16,566 nucleotides of DNA from JAZDHV01 sp043810355 (GCA_043810355.1 JBDROB010000025.1:1-16566), one strand, 5' to 3'. Positions 5,910 to 13,758 are shown, numbered from the stretch's first letter. Made by a program: numbers and translations. The notes: generated by a model not told the origin, from the sequence alone.

Positions 5910-6824
5910 TTACCTGCAATACCTGTTGATGTCATCAACAGCGTTTTCTACAAACTCATATGTGTCTACATCATCCTTGATTGTGTCCTTAAGGTCATTA
6001 ATGCTATCCTGTATGCTTTTGACATCAGCCTTAAGATCATCCATATCCTTAGCTATATCACCTGCATCATCAGCCCTACTGTCAAGGTCTGCATCATTCA
6101 GGTCATCTTCCAGATCCTCAAGGTCACTCACTGCATCATCAATATCATCCAAGACATCATCTAATTCACTTACAGCATCATCAAGTTCGTTTTCAACATC
6201 ATTGAAATCATCCTTGTCTCCGACTTTATCAGAGCCATCCTTCAGGTACTGTTTTGCATCATCAATATTGTTCTTTAATGAATCAATACTGTTATAGACT
6301 GCCTGCAATGAATTGATTATTGTTGATGAATGATTTCCAACAGATGCATTGATCTTGTCAACATCTGCAAGATAATCATTGACATTATCCAGGACATCAT
6401 TGTCAAGATCATCCTTTAGGTCATCAATATCACTATCATAATCTTTGATATCTTTTTCAAGACCATCAAAAAAGTCTTCTGAAATACCCTCTAAATCATT
6501 ATCACAGTCATCCTGATTAAATATTGAAAAAACATGCTCATCTAGATATTTTAAGAATTTTCCATTTGTATTCAATTCAGGCTCTGTTGTAGTAGTTGTA
6601 GTTGTAGGCCTTGGCATGGTTGTAGTCACAACAGGCTGTGTTGTAGCTGGTGCCTGGGTTGTAGTTGTAACATCTACAACAACTCCACCAGTTGGTGCAA
6701 CCAGTGTTGTGCCATTAAAATTATCATTTGTCAGAATAAAGTATACTCCAACTGCTCCTGCTATAATCACAATAGCAATAAGTACTCCCAATAAGATTTG
6801 TGCGTTTTTGTCTATTTTGACCAC
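5910..6824 (-). CDS. Membrane-anchored Asp-rich surface protein with Thr-rich stalk
   Basis: 304 residues, start GTG. Residues 9-31 are one hydrophobic helix after a short basic N-terminus, either an N-terminal anchor with the rest outside or an uncleaved signal. Residues 53-80 are Thr- and Pro-rich (runs of up to seven Thr), typical of an O-glycosylated stalk. The rest (about 88-304) is extremely acidic, with Asp-Asp-Leu/Ile heptad-like repeats throughout, predicting a long helical or coiled-coil region. Only two Cys are present, at 107 and 303 near the two ends of this domain, so a disulfide is possible. N-glycosylation sequons occur at Asn37, Asn159 and Asn164. I recognise no named family; likely a cell-surface adhesin or host-contact protein (inference). 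A pilin-type signal was considered but the cleavage motif is unconvincing. Confidence 0.75.
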   Translation of the reverse strand: MVKIDKNAQILLGVLIAIVIIAGAVGVYFILTNDNFNGTTLVAPTGGVVVDVTTTTQAPATTQPVVTTTMPRPTTTTTTTEPELNTNGKFLKYLDEHVFSIFNQDDCDNDLEGISEDFFDGLEKDIKDYDSDIDDLKDDLDNDVLDNVNDYLADVDKINASVGNHSSTIINSLQAVYNSIDSLKNNIDDAKQYLKDGSDKVGDKDDFNDVENELDDAVSELDDVLDDIDDAVSDLEDLEDDLNDADLDSRADDAGDIAKDMDDLKADVKSIQDSINDLKDTIKDDVDTYEFVENAVDDINRYCR

Positions 6825-7027
6825 CCCGATATCGGTTGTTTTAGTATATTAACTGTATATTATAGGATAAAATATCCCTCTCTTTATAAAGTTTTTGCTA
6901 TTGAGTAATAGTAATAATCAAAAATAGATGTTAAAATATATATTTTCATTAATTACTATGCAAATAAACCTTATTTCACTGGTTAAACACAATAATATAT
7001 ATAAAAAAGAGCAGTATTTCTAGGCAT
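6825..7027. promoter_or_regulatory. Divergent promoter region, surface protein gene and guaA
   Basis: This 203-base spacer drives two genes. For the minus-strand surface gene, a TATA box (TTTATAAAG on both readings, about 6883-6892) lies about 60 bases upstream, giving a leader of about 35-40 bases that includes GGATA-AAA-TATCC (6865-6877, inverted repeat) and the 10-bp palindrome CCGATATCGG (6826-6835) just before the GTG. For guaA, TATATATAAAA (6995-7005) lies about 27 bases before the ATG, predicting a leaderless mRNA. Nothing else coding was seen. Confidence 0.45.
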
Positions 7028-8965
7028 ATGATCCATGATATAATAACTGTGCTTGATTTTGGAGGGCAATATACTCAGTTAATAGGTAAAGCAGTCAGAA
7101 GAAATAATGTATATTCTGAAATCTTAGGATTTGAAACAAGTATAGACCAAATTCTTGATAATAGACCTAAAGGAATAATACTATCTGGAGGACCTGATAG
7201 TGTTTATGAAAAAGGAGCTCCAAATCTTAGCTCTGAATTCTGGCTTGCAGTAAAGACTGCTAGAATACCAGTTCTTGGAATATGCTATGGAATGCAGCTT
7301 ATGAATTCTGCTTTAGGAGGAGGCTTAGTAAAAAGGGATGGTGTAAACGAATTAGGTGAATATGGAGAGACTGGAATCGATCTTGATACATCACATATTT
7401 TATTTGAAGGATTGGAAGATAAAATTACTGGCTGGATGAGTCATGGAGATAGTGTTGACAGATCTAGGATTGCTGATGGATTCAATCCAATCTCTTGGTC
7501 AGAGCATCATGTTGCAGCAATTTCTAATGATGCTGATCTATTGTATGGTGTTCAATTCCATCCAGAGGTGACTCATACAGAAGGAGGATTAGATATCATA
7601 GGCAATTTTGTCCATAAAATATGCAAATGTGATTTTGGATGGACAATGGAAAATTATATTGAAGAATGCAAGGATTATATCAGGGAAACTGTTGGAAAAA
7701 ATGATGTCATAGCATTTGTAAGCGGTGGTGTTGATTCTACTTTTGTTGCCACTGTTCTTGCTCAGACAGAAGGCATAGGAAGAGTATTTCCAATATATAT
7801 TGGAGCATTGATGAGAAAATATGAGAATGAAGAAGTAATTGAAAGCCTTGAAAGAGCAGGAGTGGAGAATCTGAGGTTTGTTGAAGCTGAAGACAGGTTT
7901 ATTGATGCTGTGAAATGTATGAAGGATCCAGAGGAAAAGAGGAAAAGAATAGGAGATTTATTTGGCAAAATACAGCAGGAAGAATGTGAGAGACTTGGAC
8001 TTGATCCAGATAGAGTTTTCCTAGCACAAGGAACACTTTACACTGACTTGATTGAATCAGGAAAAGGTGTAGGGAAAAAAGCAGCTAATATCAAATCACA
8101 CCATAATGTCGGATGCCCATTTATTGAAGAATTAAAGAGTCGAGGTCAGGTAGTCGAGCCTAACAGATTGATATTTAAAGATGAGGTGAGAGAAGCAGCA
8201 AGAAAGATCTGTCTGCCTTCAGAGATCTGTGAGAGACAACCATATCCTGGTCCAGGGTTAGGAATAAGGATTGTTTCAGGAAGAAAAGAGGGTGTAGGAC
8301 CATTTGCACAGTTATTATATACTCAATTTTATCAGGATAATGATAAGGTTTCCCATATCGCCAGACAGTATGGCTATGAGGGATATGTTTTACCAATAAA
8401 AACAGTTGGAGTCCAGGGAGATGCAAGGACTTATGAAAGACTTGCACTATTGCGAGGTTCAAAAGATTGGGAACAGTTGAGAGAAGCAGCAAAAATTATT
8501 CCAAGTGAAGTTATGGGTGTAAACAGGATTGCTTTTGAGATCAATCATAGACCATTAAATAGAAGATATTTGACTAGTACTGTTCCATGCACTGTCTGTA
8601 GGGAAACAATTGACCAATTAAAAGAAATAGATTATCTTGGAAGAGAGATCATGGATCAGTATGGATTCAATGAAGAGATAAGCCAGACAATTTTTGCCTT
8701 ATTAGGAGTTGACCCATACAAATTAGGGAAAAGATCAGTTATATTAAGAGGTGTTGTAACAGATGACTTTATGACTGTCTCACCTATAGAACCAATAGAC
8801 TTGACCTATCAACAACTTGAACAATATAGGCAAGACCATGGGCCTGTCAGGATGACTTGGCAATGCCTTTATGAAATCAGTGATATTCTAAAGATGAAGT
8901 GTGATGTAGGTGCATTTATGATTGATATTACAGATAAGCCTCCTGCAACAACATGTATGGAATAA
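7028..8965 (+). CDS. guaA: GMP synthase (glutamine-hydrolysing), long single-chain form
   Basis: Converts XMP + ATP + glutamine to GMP. At 645 residues it carries both activities. The N-terminal class I glutamine amidotransferase (1-200) has nucleophile Cys86 in GICYGMQ and His178/Glu180 in GVQFHPE. The ATP-pyrophosphatase domain begins near 206 with the P-loop SGGVDS (232-237). Later motifs are GQVVEPNRLIFKDEVR, PYPGPGLGIRI and, at the C-terminus, DITDKPPAT. Between TVGVQGDARTYE and VVTDDFMTVSP lies about 100 extra residues relative to the ~525-residue E. coli enzyme, the insertion site of the long eukaryotic-like type. Most archaea instead split this enzyme into two genes, so a fused long form suggests transfer (inference). 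Its stop lies 20 bases from the pyrC stop. Confidence 0.95.
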   Translation: MIHDIITVLDFGGQYTQLIGKAVRRNNVYSEILGFETSIDQILDNRPKGIILSGGPDSVYEKGAPNLSSEFWLAVKTARIPVLGICYGMQLMNSALGGGLVKRDGVNELGEYGETGIDLDTSHILFEGLEDKITGWMSHGDSVDRSRIADGFNPISWSEHHVAAISNDADLLYGVQFHPEVTHTEGGLDIIGNFVHKICKCDFGWTMENYIEECKDYIRETVGKNDVIAFVSGGVDSTFVATVLAQTEGIGRVFPIYIGALMRKYENEEVIESLERAGVENLRFVEAEDRFIDAVKCMKDPEEKRKRIGDLFGKIQQEECERLGLDPDRVFLAQGTLYTDLIESGKGVGKKAANIKSHHNVGCPFIEELKSRGQVVEPNRLIFKDEVREAARKICLPSEICERQPYPGPGLGIRIVSGRKEGVGPFAQLLYTQFYQDNDKVSHIARQYGYEGYVLPIKTVGVQGDARTYERLALLRGSKDWEQLREAAKIIPSEVMGVNRIAFEINHRPLNRRYLTSTVPCTVCRETIDQLKEIDYLGREIMDQYGFNEEISQTIFALLGVDPYKLGKRSVILRGVVTDDFMTVSPIEPIDLTYQQLEQYRQDHGPVRMTWQCLYEISDILKMKCDVGAFMIDITDKPPATTCME

Positions 8966-8985
8966 AGAAAGATTTTTAATATGAT

Positions 8986-10059
8986 TTATTTATTAACTTT
9001 CTCAAAAGCATCAAACTCATATTCTTTTTCTAGTTTATAATCAGGTGCTCTTTTTCTGTTCTCAACTTTTATATTGAATGTTTTGATTATATTTTTGTGT
9101 GTGAGGTTATCAACAAGGCCTTGGGATGCTCCTAATTCTTTTAGTTTTTTTATAAAATGAGGATAATAAGGGAATCCAGGGATACCAGACATGTATGATT
9201 CATTCTTTTCCTTCAAAGTATGCGGAGCATGGTCTGTCTCAATCCAGTCAATCTCACCATTCAGCAATGATTTAAGCAATTGCTTCTGCATTTGTTTTGG
9301 TCGTAGAGGTGGGTTCATCTTCAAAAGCAATCCATCATCTTGTTTCATCATCTCATCATTTAACATAAGATGGTGTGGTGTAGCACCGCAAGTGATCTTT
9401 AATTTTCCAACTGAACTGTTATTATCAGGTTTTTCATTCTCAATCCTCTGCTTTTTTATCAATTCTAATGCTTCTGGGACAGAAACATGGACAATATGAA
9501 GTGTTCCTTTAAATCCAGCTTCTTTTGCAAACCTTATCTGGTCTCTGACAGATTCAACCTCTGCGTTTGGAGGCCTTGCCAAAGTATGTGAAAATGGATT
9601 CTCTGGCTTCCATAGATCTGATTTCATCAAAGACTCTTTTTCACAATGTACTGCTAATACTCCTCTGTAATCAAGCTCAGTAAGAATCCTGTATACTTCT
9701 TTTTGTTCTTCCTCATTCACTATTCCCATATTACCAACAGAATGACCTGCAAACATCTTTAAACCAATGAATCTTGGGAAAAGATCAATATAAGCATTTA
9801 CAACATCTTTTATCTGTTCATAATCAATAGTGATTCCAGCATAAATTCCATGAAAAATTGTGATACCTAGCTCAGATATAGCTTTGTCAGCAAGATTAAT
9901 CCGATCTATTATCATGTCTTTAGAAGTGATTGCTGGATCTGTGTTTGGCATCTCAAAAACACCATCAAATCCTGCTTTAAATGCAGTATCTAGACCATGC
10001 TTTAAGGTCTCCTTATGTCCTTGATTATAATCCCTAAGATGGGCATGTGGATCTATCAT
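8986..10059 (-). CDS. pyrC: Dihydroorotase
   Basis: Zinc amidohydrolase, third step of UMP synthesis: cyclises N-carbamoyl-aspartate to dihydroorotate. I start it at the ATG at 10059 (MIDPHAHLRD), giving 357 residues. The frame extends 27 codons upstream, but that stretch overlaps pyrDK and does not look like the family's N-terminus. Motifs with this numbering: HxH (His5, His7) in DPHAHLRD, Lys101 in GLKMFAG as the expected carboxylated lysine, His138 in VHCE, His191 in HIVHVS, and Asp276 in TDHAPHT, so the binuclear metal site appears complete. The start lies inside the end of pyrDK (26-base overlap, different frame), which indicates translation coupling within a pyr operon. Confidence 0.93.
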   Translation of the reverse strand: MIDPHAHLRDYNQGHKETLKHGLDTAFKAGFDGVFEMPNTDPAITSKDMIIDRINLADKAISELGITIFHGIYAGITIDYEQIKDVVNAYIDLFPRFIGLKMFAGHSVGNMGIVNEEEQKEVYRILTELDYRGVLAVHCEKESLMKSDLWKPENPFSHTLARPPNAEVESVRDQIRFAKEAGFKGTLHIVHVSVPEALELIKKQRIENEKPDNNSSVGKLKITCGATPHHLMLNDEMMKQDDGLLLKMNPPLRPKQMQKQLLKSLLNGEIDWIETDHAPHTLKEKNESYMSGIPGFPYYPHFIKKLKELGASQGLVDNLTHKNIIKTFNIKVENRKRAPDYKLEKEYEFDAFEKVNK

Positions 10060-11743
10060 TTGAATCAACTCTTTTTCCAGACTTGTCCCTCTTATATTCT
10101 CCTGGTGTGAAATTTTCAGCTGTAAAAATAGGACCATCAATACATGCTCTCAATCCATTATTGATAGAACATTTTCCGCAGATACCTACACCGCAGCTAG
10201 TCATCCTCTCAATAAGATGGTATATCTTATCAGGTTTAGTGACATTTTTCTCAATCCTGTCAACCTCTTTCATCGCTATCTCAGGACCGCAATTGAAGAA
10301 AATCACATCTTTTATCTTTTTTTCATACAGATATTTCTCCAATATCTGGCTGACAAACCCTTTGTATCCATCTGATCCATCATCAGTAGATACAATCAAT
10401 TCTCCCATCTGTTTCATCTCATCAACATAGACAAGCTCATCCTTGTTTTTAGCACCAATTACAAAAATCTTTTTCCCATCATGATACTGGGCAGCATGGT
10501 GGATTGGAGCAATTCCGCAGCCAGCTCCGACAAATAATACAGTGCTGCTGGTTGGAAAGGAAAATTCTCTTCCATAAGGACCCCTTATCCTCACAACGCT
10601 GTTCTTTTTCAATTCAAAGATTTTTGAAGTTGTCTCACCAACTTTTCTCACTTCAATCTCTAACTGGTCTTTATCACTTGCAACAGAAAATGGTTTTGAA
10701 TTTTTATTTCCAACTTTTAAAAAAACATACTGGCCAATGCCAGAAGGCAAATTCTGGTGAAATTTGAGTATTTTTAAAGAGTCACCATGATCTGTTATTT
10801 CTTTTACTACAAAAGATTTGTATTGCAATGCTTTCTTGTTTTTAGTAAGGTCAACTGCAAGATTAGTATTGTTTTTCAGATCAAGTTCTAATTGAGAAAA
10901 GTAATGCTTTATCTGCATTGAATTCATCTCTGCAAGTGATGTTCCAATTGCATAGAAGAAATTATTATCAATCTGATCCAGTTTTCTGATGTCATCTGCA
11001 CTTGACAATCCACCCATTACAATCATTGGCACATTGATTTCTGACCTTATAAATTCTGATTTAATCATATTTACTGTCTCAAAAGTTATTGGGAAAATCT
11101 TTGGTCCTGACAATCCTCCATATTCATTGCTTAGCTCTGGCCTCGGCCCTCCTAAAGTATTGATTGCACTTATTGCATTAGCTCCAGCCTCTAAAGCTAC
11201 CTTGCAGACCTCAATGAGTCTTGGGACTCCTGCATTAACTTTTACAATCAATGGCTTTTTTGTCTCTTTTCTGCAGGCACTGACTATTGATTTGACAATT
11301 TCAGGATCTGATCCTATCAGAATCCCCCCTTTTTGAGCATGAGGGCATGAAACATTCAATTCAATCCCGTCAATTGTGTCTCCGAGATTGTCAAATTCCC
11401 TGACACAATGAGCAAACCTCTCCTCGTCACACTCGCCAATCTGAGGCATGAGAAAGACATCATCTGGAACAGACTTCTTGAGGTCCTTGAATTCCTCAAG
11501 CATCTCTTTAAGTCCAGGATTTGCATAACCTACTGCATTGCACCCAGACTCAGTGTCTGGCTGGATAAAGATATCCTCAGGATTTCCCTCTTTTGGCTCG
11601 ATTGTAGTGCTTTTTCCTACAAAAAATCCTATCTGGGGTATGTTCTTTATCATCCATCTGGCAGTGTCAGAATTAGTCGATATGACTCCAGAAGGAAATC
11701 CAAATCTTCCTCTTACCTGTTTTCCTAATAGGTTGTATGGCAT
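10034..11743 (-). CDS. pyrDK: Fused dihydroorotate dehydrogenase PyrD-PyrK
   Basis: 569 residues combining two subunits usually encoded separately. Residues 1-~295 are a class 1B dihydroorotate dehydrogenase (FMN, TIM barrel). The catalytic base is Cys133 in ELNVSCPHA; other motifs are VKVNAG, INTLGGP, GGLSGP and VMGGLSSADD. Residues ~305-569 are PyrK: an FAD-binding domain (PFSVASD 351-357; IRGPYGREF), an NAD-binding domain (VGAGCGIAP 405-413; NCGPEIAM), and a C-terminal 2Fe-2S site with Cys517, Cys522, Cys525 and Cys534 in TSCGVGICGKCS...ACIDGP. The enzyme would oxidise dihydroorotate to orotate and pass electrons to NAD in one chain. Starts at ATG 11743. It overlaps pyrC at its 3' end and follows a 411-base non-coding gap after pyrF. 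Confidence 0.93.
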   Translation of the reverse strand: MPYNLLGKQVRGRFGFPSGVISTNSDTARWMIKNIPQIGFFVGKSTTIEPKEGNPEDIFIQPDTESGCNAVGYANPGLKEMLEEFKDLKKSVPDDVFLMPQIGECDEERFAHCVREFDNLGDTIDGIELNVSCPHAQKGGILIGSDPEIVKSIVSACRKETKKPLIVKVNAGVPRLIEVCKVALEAGANAISAINTLGGPRPELSNEYGGLSGPKIFPITFETVNMIKSEFIRSEINVPMIVMGGLSSADDIRKLDQIDNNFFYAIGTSLAEMNSMQIKHYFSQLELDLKNNTNLAVDLTKNKKALQYKSFVVKEITDHGDSLKILKFHQNLPSGIGQYVFLKVGNKNSKPFSVASDKDQLEIEVRKVGETTSKIFELKKNSVVRIRGPYGREFSFPTSSTVLFVGAGCGIAPIHHAAQYHDGKKIFVIGAKNKDELVYVDEMKQMGELIVSTDDGSDGYKGFVSQILEKYLYEKKIKDVIFFNCGPEIAMKEVDRIEKNVTKPDKIYHLIERMTSCGVGICGKCSINNGLRACIDGPIFTAENFTPGEYKRDKSGKRVDSNDRSTCPS

Positions 11744-11867
11744 TTTTATTTCTTTTTTCCTTATTATCTTATTTACAACTGCGAATCCCGAATTTTATTC
11801 TATTTTAGATACCATTGAAATTCGTTACTAATCTTATTTTTTTACTTTTTTCTTTATTTAATTTTAC

Positions 11868-11885
11868 TTTATAAATTTATATATC
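11868..11885 (-). promoter_or_regulatory. Candidate TATA box of the pyrDK-pyrC transcript
   Basis: On the minus strand the sequence is GATATATAAATTTATAAAG, two overlapping TATA-like boxes. A start near 11850 would give a leader of about 105 bases, AT-rich and with no clear SD, that includes the inverted repeat 11789-11795/11818-11824. Confidence 0.4.
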
Positions 11886-11990
11886 AATAATTTTAATCTT
11901 CTAGGAATTCGATTTTGAAGCACTTTCACTTCGAATTCCGACTCAATTCCTCTAATTACTATTTATTTGGTTCCAATAATTACTATTATT

Positions 11991-12062
11991 ATTACAAATT
12001 CGAGCCTAATACCTCATTTTTAAAAATGAGGATACAGGCTCGAATCAGCTCGAATTTGTAAT
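11991..12062. repeat. Mutually exclusive hairpin block
   Basis: One left arm can pair with either of two right arms. ATTACAAATTCGAGC (11991-12005) is the perfect inverse of 12048-12062. A shifted part of the same arm, ATTCGAGCCT (11998-12007), is the perfect inverse of 12036-12045. Inside both lies a 20-base perfect palindrome (12012-12031, half-site CCTCATTTTT). The two outer pairings cannot form together. Confidence 0.8.
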
Positions 12063-12099
12063 CCCAAAAATTTGACAACTAAAATACGAGCCAGTAATA

Positions 12100-12119
12100 C
12101 CTTGGGCTTTAGCCCGAGG
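12100..12119 (-). terminator. GC-rich hairpin downstream of pyrF
   Basis: A 9-bp stem (one G-U pair) with a 2-base loop lies about 36 bases beyond the pyrF stop. There is no immediate T-run after it on the minus strand, so it may be an RNA-processing or stability hairpin rather than a terminator. Confidence 0.35.
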
Positions 12120-12154
12120 ATAGGGCGAGCTTATTTAATTCTCAGCTTATATTA

Positions 12155-13021
12155 TTATTTAAATCTCAATTCATTAAGCATTTCCTGATAATGTTTAGCT
12201 GTCTCTGCCTGCTGTTCAGGAGTTGTGTCTGATCCATTCGGAAACATAAGCCCTCTTCCAACATTCACAATTACTTTATCAGGTCCAAAGAATTTCCAGA
12301 TTGCATCTGCTTCTCCTCCTTGGGCACCAACTCCTGGCAGAAGGACAAGCATATCTTCTCCTGCATAAGATCTGGCTTTTTTTATTTCCTCTTCTTGGAT
12401 ATGATTATCAGGGCTTGGAGCTCCAATAACAATGCCAGAAATATTGAATCTGTTTGCATTGTTTGCTAGCTGAACATATTGCTTGACATATTTCTTCCCT
12501 GCTAAATTGATCATGTCCTCATCCTTGTAACTGTCATCTGATTCAACCAGCTTATTTTTCTCATTCTTGTACTCTGGATTGCTCATAAGGCACATTGCAA
12601 TCACTCCAATTCCCCTCTTTTTTCCCTGCTCAGCAGCCTCAGACATGTTGCCTGCAAAAGGCGAAAATGTGACTGCATCTGCTCTCTTGGAAGTGAAAAA
12701 GAAACCTGCATCATTTGTTGGTCCAATATCAGCCAGTTTGCTGTCTTCAATAACCACTAATCCTAATTCATTTGCGAGATCATAAATTTCTTTCAGGACT
12801 TCAGCCCCATTTTCTCCTTTCCAATATTGTGAATTTGGCTTGACTGCTGCACAATATGGTGCAACTGCCTTGACATAATTTATAGCCCATTCTCTTTTAT
12901 CAGCTCCTTGCGAAAGGCCGCTCTCTCCTCTGCCCATATCAAATTCAGCTGGGTCAAGTCCAGCACATAGGACAGAATTCTTGTTTTTTACTGCTTCAAC
13001 CCATTTTTCTTTGAATGACAT
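12155..13021 (-). CDS. pyrF: Orotidine 5'-phosphate decarboxylase (long form)
   Basis: Last step of UMP synthesis: decarboxylates OMP to UMP. I start at the ATG at 13021 (288 residues) because AAGGTGAT lies just upstream; the frame extends five codons further to a TTG that overlaps this SD. Motifs: AGLDP near the N-terminus, Lys61 in AVKPNSQYW, and the catalytic Asp-x-Lys-x-x-Asp as EDSKLADIGPT (Asp93, Lys95, Asp98). The phosphate-binding end is VNVGRGLMFP. Typical archaeal OMP decarboxylases are about 210-230 residues; this one is longer, like the 270-290-residue 'type 2' enzymes of some bacteria. Follows pyrE by 62 bases on the same strand, so the two are probably cotranscribed. Confidence 0.92.
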   Translation of the reverse strand: MSFKEKWVEAVKNKNSVLCAGLDPAEFDMGRGESGLSQGADKREWAINYVKAVAPYCAAVKPNSQYWKGENGAEVLKEIYDLANELGLVVIEDSKLADIGPTNDAGFFFTSKRADAVTFSPFAGNMSEAAEQGKKRGIGVIAMCLMSNPEYKNEKNKLVESDDSYKDEDMINLAGKKYVKQYVQLANNANRFNISGIVIGAPSPDNHIQEEEIKKARSYAGEDMLVLLPGVGAQGGEADAIWKFFGPDKVIVNVGRGLMFPNGSDTTPEQQAETAKHYQEMLNELRFK

Positions 13022-13083
13022 GATATCACCTTGCAATTTACTTTTTGTTTTTTATTTTGTATTTTCTCTTTTTCCTTATTTAT

Positions 13084-13758
13084 CTATTTCTCAACCTTAG
13101 GAAAACCATGATTCTCTCCCCAATTGAATGGGTCAGACCGCCATTCTTCGAGCAATTTTACTTGGTCATCAGTCAAATATCCTGCCTCTTTTGCAACCTC
13201 TAATAGGATGTCATATGTCAAGAGAGATTTTACATTGCATTTTGGATCCAATTCCAGGAAAGCCTGGCTTGCCTTATCCAAGCCATAATCAAAGATTGAG
13301 ATAATATAATCACATTTTCCATTTGCATCCCTTACTGCCTGCACAGCCTTTGCTGAGGAACCTCCTGTCGATATCAGGTCTTCGATGACTAAAACTATCC
13401 TTCCTTCCAGATCCTTTTCTGCATCAATGCCTTCAATCTGGTTCCTCAATCCATGGTCTTTTGGCTTATCCCTTATATATATGAAAGGTTTGTTGAGCTG
13501 GTTGGCCAATGCCATTCCATGAGGGATTCCAGCAGTTGATGTTCCAGCGACAATATCAAATTGAATAGATTCTTTCTCAATAATATCTAAGAAACCTTGG
13601 ATTATAGTATTCCTATAATCAGGATACATCAGAAACATCCTATTATCATTATATATAGGCATCCTGAATCCAGAAGCCCAAAGAAAGGGATTATCTGGCT
13701 GAAGCTTGATTGCTTTAATAGAAAGCCCTGCTTTTGCAACCTCTCTTGAATACTCCAT
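13084..13758 (-). CDS. pyrE: Orotate phosphoribosyltransferase
   Basis: Joins orotate to PRPP to make OMP, the substrate of PyrF encoded next to it. 224 residues. The PRPP-binding signature is VLVIEDLISTGGSS (122-135), preceded by GTSTAGIPHG (72-81) and FIYIRDKPKDHG (92-103), whose Arg/Lys residues form the flexible catalytic loop in this family. The length is close to bacterial PyrE. The start is fixed by SD GAGGTGA about 6 bases before the ATG at 13758. It is the first gene of the minus-strand pyr cluster and is divergent from purF with 165 bases between the starts. Confidence 0.94.
   Translation of the reverse strand: MEYSREVAKAGLSIKAIKLQPDNPFLWASGFRMPIYNDNRMFLMYPDYRNTIIQGFLDIIEKESIQFDIVAGTSTAGIPHGMALANQLNKPFIYIRDKPKDHGLRNQIEGIDAEKDLEGRIVLVIEDLISTGGSSAKAVQAVRDANGKCDYIISIFDYGLDKASQAFLELDPKCNVKSLLTYDILLEVAKEAGYLTDDQVKLLEEWRSDPFNWGENHGFPKVEK

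Larger units (their letters stand above)
11744..12154. other. Non-coding spacer with nested inverted repeats (pyrF to pyrDK)
   Basis: This 411-base stretch has no credible gene and is the longest non-coding region in the window. It is densely packed with inverted repeats, many sharing an ATTCG/CGAAT core: 11789-11795 with 11818-11824; 11904-11912 with 11931-11939; 11991-12005 with 12048-12062 (perfect, 15 bp); 11998-12007 with 12036-12045; palindrome 12012-12031; and a GC-rich hairpin 12100-12108 with 12111-12119. On the minus strand it lies after the pyrF stop, and it contains the TATA element for pyrDK near 11868-11885. It could hold a terminator or attenuator, a small RNA, or a non-autonomous mobile element. 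Confidence 0.7.

Noticed and set aside
5926..6297. Ser-rich 123-residue open frame on the plus strand
   Set aside because: Antisense shadow of the Asp-rich surface protein; composition is explained by reversed GAT codons.
8175..8492. 105-residue minus-strand frame inside guaA
   Set aside because: Antisense to strongly conserved guaA codons; no promoter or SD.
11538..11831. 97-residue plus-strand frame reaching into the spacer upstream of pyrDK
   Set aside because: Mostly antisense to pyrDK, no SD, no domain.
11789..12119. CRISPR array in the repeat-rich spacer
   Set aside because: Repeats are inverted and of different sizes, with no regular direct repeat-spacer unit and no cas genes nearby.
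12087..12130. Kink-turn or C/D box small RNA in the second motif copy
   Set aside because: Tandem G-A juxtaposition is possible but the C box (RUGAUGA) and D box (CUGA) are not present in the right arrangement.
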